A DNA stretch of 7,234 nt, taken from CAZJNX01 sp964547415. GTDB lineage: Bacteria; Pseudomonadota; Alphaproteobacteria; Rhizobiales; Amorphaceae. Below, piece by piece: positions 1 through 6,556 of the stretch (its first letter is position 1; each line of letters starts with the position of its first letter). The notes beneath the pieces were generated by a model. That model was not told the origin of the DNA. It made no database searches and saw nothing but the letters and a program-made list of their open reading frames with translations. The position numbers and the translations under genes are program-made. The stretch lies in assembly GCA_964547415.1 (NCBI GenBank), contig CAZJNX010000220.1, positions 1-7,234 on the forward strand. The letters run 5' to 3'.

Positions 1-1457
1 AGATCCAGGTAATGGTCCAGGAAGTCGACGTTCTGCTCAGGGTCGAGCACCTCGAGCAGAGCCGAGGCCGGGTCGCCGTGGTAGCTGGCGCCGATCTTGT
101 CGATCTCATCGAGCATGATCACCGGATTCGCGGTGCCAGCGTCCTTGACGGCTTGCAGGAACTTGCCCGGCATGGCACCGATATAGGTGCGCCGATGGCC
201 CTTGATCTCGGCCTCATCACGAATGCCGCCAACCGAGAAACGATAGAAGCGCCGGCCCAGGGTGTCGGCGATCGAGCGCCCGATCGAGGTCTTACCGACG
301 CCAGGCGGGCCGACCAGCAGGATGATCGATCCGGCGATCTCGCTATTATGGATACCGACGGCGAGGAACTCGAGGATGCGATCCTTGACGTCGTCCAGGC
401 CGTAATGGTCGCGGTCCAGCACCCGCCGCGCACGCTTGAGATCGAGCTTGTCCTTGGAATGCTTGCCCCAGGGCAGCAGGGTGATCCAGTCGAGATAGTT
501 GCGCGTGACCGAGTACTCGGGCGAGCCGGTCTCGAGCATCGCGAGCTTGTCCATCTCCTCATCGACGCGCTTCTGCGCCTCGTCGGTCAGGGTCAGCTTC
601 TTCAGCCGGTCCTTGAACTTGTCCATCTCGGCGGTGCGATCGTCCTTGGCGATACCCAGCTCCTTCTGGATCACCTTGAGCTGCTCCTTGAGGAAGAATT
701 CGCGCTGCTGCTTCTGCATCCGCTCCTCGACCGACTGGCGGATCGAGTGCTGCGCCTTGGCCAGCTCCAGCTCGTTGTTGAGCAGCACCAGCACCTTTTC
801 CATGCGTTTCATCAGCGGCACGGCCTCAAGCACCTCTTGCAGCTGCTCCTTGCTTGAGGTGGTCAGGCTGGCGGCGAAGTCGGCCAGGTGCGAGGGATCA
901 TCGGGACCGAAGCGGTCGAGGAACATCCGCAGCTCTTCGACATAGAGCGGGTTCAGCGGCAGGAGCTCTTTGATGGTGTTGATCACGGCCATCGCATAGG
1001 CCTTGACCTCATCCTCGGGCTCTGGCGCCGGCTCCGGCATATAGTCCACACGCGCAGAAAATGGGCGCTTGCGATTGGCGAAATCCTCGATCCGGAAGCG
1101 CTGCAGGCATTCAACGAGCACCTGCAGCTTGCCTTCTTCCGAGTGCACTCGATGCACGCGGCATGCGGTTCCGACCGGCTTGAAGTCGGTGGTGCGCGCC
1201 TCCTCAGAGGTGTCGCTGCCGACCAGCACCACGCCTAGGATCTTATGCTCGGTCTCACCGACCGCCTTCATGGTCGGCAGCCAATACTCGGCATCCATCA
1301 GCAGCGGCACCGCCTGCCCAGGGAAGAACGGACGCGAGGCGACCGGCAGAAGATGAATGAGCGACGGCATCACATCGCGCGCTCGGGCAAGCTCGCCGCC
1401 CTCCTTATCCGTGCCTTCATGCTCCTGGTGCTCGGTATCAGAAACCTCGTCGTTCAT
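1..1457 (-). CDS. lon: Lon-family ATP-dependent serine protease, AsrA-like variant (3' part outside the window)
   Basis: This is an AAA+ protease that unfolds and degrades damaged or regulatory proteins in the cytoplasm. My own translation from the ATG at 1457 gives 485 residues before the window ends. The N-terminal substrate-binding domain has the variant motif SRPFFPGQAVPLL (about residues 42-54) in place of the usual Lon LPLRD-VVFPG form. This is followed by YWLPTMKAVGETEHKILGVV, a pattern I associate with the second Lon type typified by Pseudomonas AsrA. A charged coiled-coil linker contains QQREFFLKEQLKVIQKELG. The Walker A motif GPPGVGKT is at about 383-390, and the Walker B VIMLDEIDKIG begins at 446, followed by DPASALLEVLDPEQN. 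The proteolytic domain with the Ser-Lys dyad would lie beyond position 1. A purine-rich Shine-Dalgarno GGAGAGGGGG (complement of 1464-1473) supports the start. The gene lies 56 bases downstream of rsmA on the same strand. Family membership is secure; the AsrA-like subtype is an inference. Confidence 0.95.
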   Translation of the reverse strand, partial: MNDEVSDTEHQEHEGTDKEGGELARARDVMPSLIHLLPVASRPFFPGQAVPLLMDAEYWLPTMKAVGETEHKILGVVLVGSDTSEEARTTDFKPVGTACRVHRVHSEEGKLQVLVECLQRFRIEDFANRKRPFSARVDYMPEPAPEPEDEVKAYAMAVINTIKELLPLNPLYVEELRMFLDRFGPDDPSHLADFAASLTTSSKEQLQEVLEAVPLMKRMEKVLVLLNNELELAKAQHSIRQSVEERMQKQQREFFLKEQLKVIQKELGIAKDDRTAEMDKFKDRLKKLTLTDEAQKRVDEEMDKLAMLETGSPEYSVTRNYLDWITLLPWGKHSKDKLDLKRARRVLDRDHYGLDDVKDRILEFLAVGIHNSEIAGSIILLVGPPGVGKTSIGRSIADTLGRRFYRFSVGGIRDEAEIKGHRRTYIGAMPGKFLQAVKDAGTANPVIMLDEIDKIGASYHGDPASALLEVLDPEQNVDFLDHYLD

Positions 1458-1513
1458 CAGCGACCCCCTCTCCAGTCATGGGCTCAATGCAATTCACAAA
1501 ACGCCTTTCAATC

Positions 1514-2407
1514 TCAGGGTATTTGGGCGCCAATGCAAGCGCTCGAGGTGTTCGCGAGCGCCGCGAACTGGCCGACGGAGAGGGTTTCTGCGCGCGCACT
1601 GGGATCAATCCCCAAGCGCGTCATCTGCTCCGGCGTGACTAAGCCAGACAGACTATTGCGTAAGGTCTTGCGGCGCTGGGCAAAGGCCGCCGCAACGATG
1701 CGGGCGTGCCAGCCGGGATCGGCGAGCGGGTAGGGTAGCGGGCGATGCGGGTACAGCCTGACGATCGCCGAGCTGACCTTCGGCGCGGGCAGAAACGCGC
1801 CAGCGGAGACCACGAACAGGCGCTGAGCCGAGCAGAAGGTCTGCACCATCACCGAGAGTCGGCCATAGACCTTGGTGCCCGGTTCCGCGGTCATCCGGTC
1901 GACCACCTCTTTTTGCAGCATCAGGTGCATGTCCTCAATGCAGTCGGCCTGCTCCAGGAACCGAAACAGCAATGGCGTCGAGATGTTGTAAGGCAGATTG
2001 CCGACCAGGCGCAGTCGACGCGCGCTCGACGTCTGTGGCCGCGCCTCTTGGTCGCGCGCCTCTTTGTCGTCTTCCAACAGCCGACAAAGATCGAAGCTCA
2101 GTGCATCGGCGTTGATGAGCCTCAGCGAGGTGCCACCAAACTGTTCGGTCAGTGGGACGATCAGATCCCGATCCAGCTCGATGGCGTCGAGCGCTCCGGC
2201 AGTCTCGACCAGGCCCGCGGTGATGGCGCCCTGACCGGGGCCGATCTCGACCAGATGATGATCCGGTTGTGCATTCACGGCATCGATGATGCGTTGAATC
2301 ACCCCAGGGTCGTGGAGGAAGTTCTGACCGAATCGTTTACGGGGCTGTTTGGGATAGATACCGCTCAAGTGTGTGTAGGGCCTGTTGGGGGACATCCAGT
2401 TGATCAT
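1514..2407 (-). CDS. rsmA: 16S rRNA (adenine1518-N6/adenine1519-N6)-dimethyltransferase RsmA (KsgA)
   Basis: RsmA transfers four methyl groups from S-adenosylmethionine to two adjacent adenines in helix 45 of 16S rRNA, a late step of 30S subunit maturation. The 297-residue product shows the family signature RKRFGQNFLHDP (23-34), the SAM-binding motif EIGPGQGAIT (54-63), the acidic IELD (76-79), NADALSFD (99-106) and the catalytic NLPYNIS (137-143). It is longer than the E. coli enzyme (273 residues). The extra length comes partly from about 20 N-terminal residues and partly from a charged segment at about 109-131 just before the catalytic motif. Met1 and Met5 are both possible starts and neither has a clear Shine-Dalgarno. 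The usual pdxA/apaG neighbours are absent; here the gene lies between a Schlafen-type gene and lon. The identification is firm and the exact start is not. Confidence 0.96.
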   Translation of the reverse strand: MINWMSPNRPYTHLSGIYPKQPRKRFGQNFLHDPGVIQRIIDAVNAQPDHHLVEIGPGQGAITAGLVETAGALDAIELDRDLIVPLTEQFGGTSLRLINADALSFDLCRLLEDDKEARDQEARPQTSSARRLRLVGNLPYNISTPLLFRFLEQADCIEDMHLMLQKEVVDRMTAEPGTKVYGRLSVMVQTFCSAQRLFVVSAGAFLPAPKVSSAIVRLYPHRPLPYPLADPGWHARIVAAAFAQRRKTLRNSLSGLVTPEQMTRLGIDPSARAETLSVGQFAALANTSSACIGAQIP

Positions 2408-2467
2408 GTCGACGGCGCCAAGGATGTGCGATCAGGAGCCAGCCGACGACGTTCCCGATGAGCCATG

Positions 2468-3700
2468 TCACGACCCCTGATAGAGGGTCACCTTCAGCGC
2501 ATCGTCGGACAGCTCGAATCCGGGCTCGGTGCCATTGTGGGCGCGCATGGCCGGGATCACCTTGGTACGCACGCCCATCCCACGCGCCTCAACGTAGCCA
2601 TAGTCGCGCAGGATATCCATCAAGATGGGATTGCGCGGTGACCGCTGCCCGGCGATCATCTTGGCGATGGTCATCGCGTTCTGTAGCCGCCCAGGGCTGA
2701 TGACCTCGAGTCGATCTGAATAGCAGCTGATCTCGATATCGACCGAGCGGGTCCAGTCACGATGGGCGAGGGCGTTGATCACGACCTCGCGCACCGCTTC
2801 CCAAGGATAATCCCAGAGGGTCTGCCGGCGCATGCGCTCATCGATCTCAGCCGCATCGCGGCTGATGAACGGGCGCAACGTCGTCGCAAGCTTCTCAATC
2901 AGCCCATCGTCCACATGCTGAGTCGAACCGCTCGCGGCGCGCTTGCGTCGGGCCACGAAAGGACCGTCGATAACGGTGTCCAGCTTCGTTGAGTAGGTCT
3001 TTTCCCGGCTATCAAACACCATGATCCTCAGCCCAGCTTGGCGCAAAGCGCGCCGGGGTTGGACGCCGAAGCCGAGAACGCCCGCGATAGAAGCAGTCTG
3101 GTGACCGAGCCCGTCCTCGGCCATCAGTCCCAGCCCTAGCAGTCGTCCCAGCCACTCAGCACCATCGCCGGGCATGTCCGGGTCCTGGATGATGTGGCGC
3201 AGATAGTAATCCAGCCGATCCAGATCCAGACTGTCGATACTCGTCCCAGCGACCGGCAGGGTCTCCGCGTGCAAGAGACCGCCCGTTTCAAAGAGACGCA
3301 ACTGCTGCTCGCGGGACGCGATCTCGGAGCGATTGCCCATGCGGATGTAGATGTCTTCGCGGCCATTGTGGCGAACCACATAGGGTTTGGAGATACCAGC
3401 GGATAATGAGATCACGCCAACACGGAGATTGTTGTCTAGCCGGACCTCTTCGTAGAACGGGATGATCTGCGGGTGCACCTTGTCTCGAAAGACATTCAAG
3501 ACCCAGTCTTGCACATCGGCACGTTGCAGCCCGGTGATCCGTCCGTTGTCTTCGACCCCAAGTAGGATGCGTCCACCTTGCACATTGGCCAGGGCGACGA
3601 TCTCCTTAGCCAGTTGCTCCGGACGTATATCGTCACGCTTGAGCTCGAGGCCAGAGCTTTCGCCGTTAGCAATCAGTTCTTCCAATTCCTGCCTGAGCAT
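2468..3700 (-). CDS. Schlafen/AlbA_2-domain protein with RecG-like putative ATP-binding C-terminal domain
   Basis: This 410-residue protein has the two-domain build of the COG2865 group. An N-terminal AlbA_2/Schlafen fold carries GESSGLELKRD (13-23) and GGRILLGVEDNG (43-54). A C-terminal HATPase_c_4-like domain contains EVVINALAHRD (305-315), DRLEVISPGRL (329-339) and a late GYVEARGMGVR (368-378). E14, E19 and D51 sit where Schlafen nucleases carry their acidic triad, but I cannot say that this protein cleaves RNA. Members are annotated as transcriptional regulators, RNA-binding or ATP-binding proteins, and some occur in defence islands; no molecular function is known for this one. The start fits the usual domain beginning (ELIANGES), although the Shine-Dalgarno is weak. 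It is the last chromosomal gene before dif and is divergent from the element's forward genes. rsmA follows 60 bases downstream on the same strand. Confidence 0.88.
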   Translation of the reverse strand: MLRQELEELIANGESSGLELKRDDIRPEQLAKEIVALANVQGGRILLGVEDNGRITGLQRADVQDWVLNVFRDKVHPQIIPFYEEVRLDNNLRVGVISLSAGISKPYVVRHNGREDIYIRMGNRSEIASREQQLRLFETGGLLHAETLPVAGTSIDSLDLDRLDYYLRHIIQDPDMPGDGAEWLGRLLGLGLMAEDGLGHQTASIAGVLGFGVQPRRALRQAGLRIMVFDSREKTYSTKLDTVIDGPFVARRKRAASGSTQHVDDGLIEKLATTLRPFISRDAAEIDERMRRQTLWDYPWEAVREVVINALAHRDWTRSVDIEISCYSDRLEVISPGRLQNAMTIAKMIAGQRSPRNPILMDILRDYGYVEARGMGVRTKVIPAMRAHNGTEPGFELSDDALKVTLYQGS

Positions 3701-3795
3701 GAACGCGGTTCCGGAGGGAGACGGACGATGGCGTACCCAAGTTGGTACTGAGCAGGGAGCGAGCTTAGCACAGGCTCGATGTCGGTCATTACTTT

Positions 3796-3823
3796 ACTTT
3801 ACATAATCTACATTATGCGCAAT
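3796..3823 (-). other. dif: Chromosomal dif site (XerC/XerD recombination), left attachment junction
   Basis: On the minus strand the site reads XerC arm ATTGCGCATAA, core TGTAGA, XerD arm TTATGTAAAGT. By hand it matches the E. coli dif at 23 of 28 positions, and the XerC arm fits the gammaproteobacterial consensus. dif is where XerCD resolves chromosome dimers in the replication terminus, and many filamentous phages and satellites integrate there. On the plus strand the XerD arm is 3796-3806, the core 3807-3812 and the XerC arm 3813-3823. The XerD arm comes from the host. Because the sequence from the core rightwards is identical to the element's other end, the XerC half here belongs to the element copy. 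Confidence 0.9.
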
Positions 3824-3860
3824 CAAACCTCGGGGCCGATCCGGCTCCAGGGCGCGCCAT
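3806..3860 (+). repeat. 55-bp direct repeat, left copy (element left end)
   Basis: This segment is identical base for base to 7180-7234. It begins at the last base of the XerD arm, covers the dif core and XerC arm, and continues 37 bases into element-specific sequence. The other copy is cut by the window end, so the true repeat may be longer. The two copies are offset by 3374 bp, which gives the unit length of the element. Confidence 0.97.
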
Positions 3861-3974
3861 GACTGGCTGAACGCGGAATCCCACGAGCTTCTAGCCGCAG
3901 GCTTCGCGGCAGATTCTTCCGCCTTATGGGCGCTGCAACGGCGCCTGCAGTTCAGTAACACCGATGCCGCTGCG

Positions 3975-4334
3975 GTGGTTGGCGTGCATCCGCGCACCTA
4001 TCGCGGTTGGCTGGCCGATGGCAAGGCGGCGCCGGCGGCGGTTCGCCTGCTGGCGATCTTGGCCGGCTTCGTGCCCTGGGATGCCTGGAGCGGCTGGGAG
4101 TTCGAGCGCGGGCTGCTGTTCCCGCCTGGGTACTCCAAGCACGGCATCCGACCGGGTGAGTTCTTCGCCCTGGTCTTCTACCGTCAGCAGGTCGGCGAGC
4201 AGCGGCGGTTGATCGTCGAGCTCGAGGCGCAGGCTGCCAAGCTCAAGGCCGAGCACAAGGCGCTTGAGGAGCGCGTCCAGCGTTTGCAGGATGGGCCGCA
4301 ACGTCGGCCTCGTCGTGGCCGTCGGCTGCGTTAG
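3975..4334 (+). CDS. XafT-like Xer recombination activation factor (VC1465 / DUF3653-type family)
   Basis: In TLC-phi, XafT activates XerCD recombination at an attP that lacks a XerD site; a similar role is inferred here. From the GTG at 3975 the product is 119 residues, but this start cuts into the family's helix-turn-helix. The frame stays open upstream to 3807 and encodes family-like sequence (DWLNAESHELLAAGF, then ALWALQRRLQFSNTDAAAVV, from 3861 onwards). Inside the listed CDS are the recognition-helix segment VHPRTYRGWLADGKAAP (4-20), then PWDAWSGWEFERGLLFPPGY (34-53), which matches the family's tryptophan-rich W-GW-F-RG pattern. Next come IRPGEFFALVFYRQQ (58-72), a coiled coil (about 73-105) and a basic tail. 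No ATG lies in frame upstream, so the true N-terminus is unresolved. In the circular form a GTG at 7163 is in frame. It sits beside the attachment site, where recombination genes usually lie. The family is likely; the function rests on the TLC comparison. Confidence 0.75.
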   Translation: MVGVHPRTYRGWLADGKAAPAAVRLLAILAGFVPWDAWSGWEFERGLLFPPGYSKHGIRPGEFFALVFYRQQVGEQRRLIVELEAQAAKLKAEHKALEERVQRLQDGPQRRPRRGRRLR

Positions 4335-4374
4335 GCGGCGCTGTGGATCGGGGCTCGATCAAGGTGGCTGGCCC

Positions 4375-4420
4375 GTGTGGGTGTCTAGTAACACCCACAC
4401 TTAGTGCCATGGGTGGCACT
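4375..4420 (+). other. Two adjacent perfect hairpins upstream of rep; candidate replication origin or leader structure
   Basis: Hairpin 1 pairs GTGTGGGTGT (4375-4384) with ACACCCACAC (4391-4400) around a CTAGTA loop: a perfect 10-bp stem. Hairpin 2 pairs AGTGCCA (4403-4409) with TGGCACT (4414-4420) around a 4-base loop. Neither is followed by a T-run, so a simple terminator is unlikely. In filamentous phages the plus-strand origin and its hairpins lie in a non-coding region just before the gene II replication gene, which is the position seen here. Control of rep translation, whose start is 60 bases downstream, is the main alternative. Confidence 0.55.
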
Positions 4421-4479
4421 CTGGCCCCTGGCGAGTCGGCTGAGCTGGGCTCGGTTGGTCCCTCGCTGAGGCGGCCTCG

Positions 4480-5532
4480 GTGCTGATCGATTGGGTCTCG
4501 GCGGCGGTCAGCTTGGAGCTGCTTTCAGAGCAGGACCGCCAGGCGCTGCGCAAGCGCGGCGATCGCGTGCAACGGTTCAATCTCGAGACCGGGGCCATTG
4601 CTTGGGAAACCCAAGCCTGGGATTCGATCCGCTCGGATTCGCATCAGTTGAGCTTTCATGTTGGCTCGGATGTGCTGCGGCTGCAGGGCTCGCCGGCGCG
4701 TGTGTTCGGGGATGGCGATGCCGTGTTCGGCTCGGATGCGGCAGCGGCGCTTGATCTGCCCGGCTGTGTTGAGCGCATGGCGGCGGTGTTGGCGCATGCG
4801 TTGGGCGTGACCTTGCCGGTGGTGAGTGCCTTTAAGGTGACGCGCACGGATATCACGCAGAACCTGCTGCTCCGGGATCTGGCGGATGTGCGCGCCGCGC
4901 TGCGCGTGCTGCGGGATTGCGAAGGTGGACGCTACCGGGTGAACCAGCAGGCCGGGGATACCGTGTACTGGTCGAAGGGCTCAAGCCTGCGCAAAGGCAA
5001 GGCGTACGCCAAGGGGCCGCATTTGCGCTATCTGATGGCAAAGGTTCGGGAGTTTTCCGGGAGGCAATACACGCGTGATGAAATCGCCATGGCCGATCGG
5101 CTGTTGCGCTTGGAGTTGACATTGGCGCATGAATGGTGGCGACGACAGAGAGAGAGCAAGGCTTGGTATGAGGTGACGGTAGAGGAGTTGCGCGAGCAGT
5201 GGCAACGCTATTTTGAGCGAATGATGGGCCAAGCAGAGGTGACAGAGATGAATATCGGTGAGCGCGTGCGAGCAGTGGCCAAGACAGAGGGCGAAGCCAA
5301 GGCGGCAGAAGCGACCTGGTTGTTGATTAAGGCGTATGGCTGGGAGATGGCGAAGGATCGGATTTCCAAGCGCAGTTGGTACCGACATTTGAAGCTGCTG
5401 CGGGCGGCGGGTCTGTCAGATGCGGATATCAGCTCCGGTAATGTGGTGCCGTTCCGGCGTCCGTTGATCGCGGCGCGCATGGTCGACAGCTGGGCGCAGC
5501 TGCGCAGTGAATGCGGGAGCATGGCGGCTTGA
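4480..5532 (+). CDS. Phage/plasmid replication initiator, gene II/X (CRI) family
   Basis: This protein probably nicks the double-stranded circular form at the origin and starts rolling-circle replication, as gene II protein does in f1/M13. The 350-residue product aligns by eye with f1 gpII in several places. LRLQGSPARVF (66-76) matches EIKASPAKVL; VTRTDIT (120-126) matches SRIDATF; TVYWSKGSS..KAYAKGPHL (161-182) matches TVTWNETSR..VAYLKHVEL. LLRLELTL (208-215) matches LVRFEARI, and GLSDADISSGNVVPF (311-325) matches GIPKSQLMNLSTCNNVVPL. It begins MLIDWV, a typical family start. The initiation codon is GTG, preceded by GAGG (4468-4471) with 8-base spacing. The gene lies 145 bases after the XafT-like gene, with two hairpins between them. 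Its stop overlaps the ATG of a 33-codon frame (TGATG). The corresponding TLC-phi gene is cri. Confidence 0.93.
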   Translation: MLIDWVSAAVSLELLSEQDRQALRKRGDRVQRFNLETGAIAWETQAWDSIRSDSHQLSFHVGSDVLRLQGSPARVFGDGDAVFGSDAAAALDLPGCVERMAAVLAHALGVTLPVVSAFKVTRTDITQNLLLRDLADVRAALRVLRDCEGGRYRVNQQAGDTVYWSKGSSLRKGKAYAKGPHLRYLMAKVREFSGRQYTRDEIAMADRLLRLELTLAHEWWRRQRESKAWYEVTVEELREQWQRYFERMMGQAEVTEMNIGERVRAVAKTEGEAKAAEATWLLIKAYGWEMAKDRISKRSWYRHLKLLRAAGLSDADISSGNVVPFRRPLIAARMVDSWAQLRSECGSMAA

Positions 5533-5633
5533 TGGCGCAAGACCTGGGTGCGCCCTGCTCTTTCTCCATGCCCCGACTCTGGCGAGAGCAGCTGAGACAG
5601 GGGCCGGGCCGCGGGCGCTGGGCCTCGATGTGA
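5532..5633 (+). CDS. Possible small protein translationally coupled to rep (33 aa)
   Basis: The ATG overlaps the rep stop codon (TGATG), an arrangement typical of translational coupling. The product would be 33 residues (MAQDLGAPCSFSMPRLWREQ, then an arginine- and glycine-rich end). It is basic, with no membrane segment, so it does not look like a coat protein. Filamentous phages often carry very small genes after the replication gene, including a single-stranded-DNA-binding protein, but this sequence is too short to assign. Chance is a real alternative. Confidence 0.3.
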   Translation: MAQDLGAPCSFSMPRLWREQLRQGPGRGRWASM

Positions 5634-5903
5634 GCGGAGCGAACACGAGTCCCAGCGAGCCGCGGCGGCGCGTCCAGGTGGCAAGCGAGACGCGGCGCTT
5701 GGGTATGATGGGGTGTGAAGGCATCCGACCTTCCGCTTTCCTAAGCCTCTTCAGTTGCTCGGGGCTTCCGGGCGACGTCAGATCGGCGTTCGTTGGGACT
5801 TGGTTCAAGGCTCCACTCAGTGATCAGCGGCGTCTGTGTGCGTTGCTGATGCCGAGCCACAGTTTGACGATCGACGATAGTTCTTCTCGCGGCGGAGCCC
5901 TCA

Positions 5904-5926
5904 ACACGTAGCGTGTCGGTTCTTTT
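5904..5926 (+). terminator. Possible weak rho-independent terminator downstream of rep
   Basis: ACACG (5904-5908) pairs with CGTGT (5912-5916) across a 3-base loop, followed by the T-rich stretch TTCTTTTT (5919-5926, with the preceding CGG between). The 5-bp stem is short for a strong terminator. Its position about 370 bases after the rep stop would fit the end of the rep transcript. Confidence 0.3.
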
Positions 5927-6140
5927 TGTCAGACCGTTAATGCGGGGCAATCCGTGTTTGCGTATCAATGCCTCGGGATCAGTTATCCACTCCGCACGAA
6001 GCGGCTAGCCTGCGCTGTCTTGTGCCGTCCTGGGGCGCTGCCGCTTTTAAGGTGAATGGCTCCTGATCCGGGGTCGGGCTTCTCGGGTCGAGCGTCTCCA
6101 TCCGCCCTCCTTCGCTTTGCGAATCAAGGAACTCGGGTTT

Positions 6141-6209
6141 ATGGCTGCACAGATGGTGTGCCCGTTTAACACGCACAGTCAGTCCATCGGGGTGGACTCC
6201 TGGGCCTGA
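6141..6209 (+). CDS. Possible very small protein upstream of the 92-residue gene (22 aa)
   Basis: An ATG at 6141 follows AAGGA (6126-6130) with 10-base spacing and opens a 22-codon frame, MAAQMVCPFNTHSQSIGVDS plus two residues. It ends 33 bases before the next gene. It could be a leader peptide or a tiny phage protein, but a frame this short also arises by chance. There is no hydrophobic segment of coat-protein type. Confidence 0.2.
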   Translation: MAAQMVCPFNTHSQSIGVDSWA

Positions 6210-6242
6210 TCCAGACCCCTAACCAACGGAGGCAAGGCAGCG

Positions 6243-6521
6243 ATGACGACGGAATCAGGGCGGTTTGTCGGCTACATCATCGGCGACGATAGCGAGGCAT
6301 TTCTCGCGCTGGTCCGAGGTGATCCCGACTATGTTGGGCACCTGGCCTGGACGCCGATGCCGGGGTTTGCGCAGGTGTTCAAGACCCGCGCCGAGGCCGA
6401 GCGCATCGTTGCGACCTGGCGGCGGCCGGATCAGGATTGGTGCATCTGTCGGCTATGGGATCGCGGCAAGCAGTGGTTGGTTGATTGGGACTGGGATAAC
6501 GAGGGGCAGGACCTGCCCTAG
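6243..6521 (+). CDS. Uncharacterised small acidic protein of the element (92 aa)
   Basis: The ATG at 6243 follows a good GGAGG (6228-6232) with 10-base spacing. The 92-residue product is acidic and rich in tryptophan and aspartate: GRFVGYIIGDDSEAFLALVR at 6-25, a central PMPGFAQVFKTRAEAERIVA, and an end of CRLWDRGKQWLVDWDWDNEG. The KTRAEAERIVATWRR stretch looks like a helix flanked by beta segments, a plausible small single-domain alpha/beta fold. No signal peptide or membrane segment is visible, so it is not a coat protein. I do not recognise the family. It lies in the slot between the replication gene and the repressor, where satellite elements carry accessory genes (RS1 has the antirepressor rstC after its replication genes). 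A similar role is conceivable, but nothing in the sequence supports it directly. Confidence 0.75.
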   Translation: MTTESGRFVGYIIGDDSEAFLALVRGDPDYVGHLAWTPMPGFAQVFKTRAEAERIVATWRRPDQDWCICRLWDRGKQWLVDWDWDNEGQDLP

Positions 6522-6556
6522 CCTGCCGTCACTCAGGGACAGCTCAGTAAGACGTA

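Larger units (their letters stand above)
5634..6242. other. 609-bp region without a convincing gene
   Basis: Frames are open on both strands for up to about 130 codons, but their arginine-, serine- and proline-rich products look like by-products of GC-rich sequence. A hairpin pairs TTGCTCGG (5755-5762) with CCGGGCGA (5768-5775), and a terminator-like hairpin follows at 5904-5926. Three short frames are noted. A plus-strand frame (5968-6065) encodes 32 residues. A minus-strand frame (6101 to 5979) encodes 40 residues behind an AAGGAGG placed 4 bases before its ATG. A plus-strand frame (6141-6209) is listed separately. The region may hold non-coding functions such as a complementary-strand origin, packaging signal or regulatory RNA, but nothing in it proves this. 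Confidence 0.4.

Noticed and set aside
12..857. Long plus-strand open frame (281 codons)
   Set aside because: It is the antisense shadow of lon; the minus strand encodes unmistakable Lon motifs, while this product is leucine- and aspartate-rich without domains.
1745..2461. Plus-strand open frame of 238 codons
   Set aside because: It overlaps almost all of rsmA in antisense, and all recognised motifs lie on the minus strand.
3794..3997. Minus-strand 67-codon frame over the left attachment site
   Set aside because: It is antisense to the XafT-like frame and runs through dif; there is no motif or ribosome site.
5800..5820. tRNA-like T-arm string GGTTCAA
   Set aside because: No acceptor stem, D-arm or anticodon arm can be folded around it.
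5416..5911. Overlapping open frames on both strands (plus 5507-5911, minus 5808-5416) downstream of rep
   Set aside because: The plus frame begins within rep and the minus frame runs through its end; the products are low-complexity and arginine/serine-rich, with no good ribosome site, so neither is called a gene.
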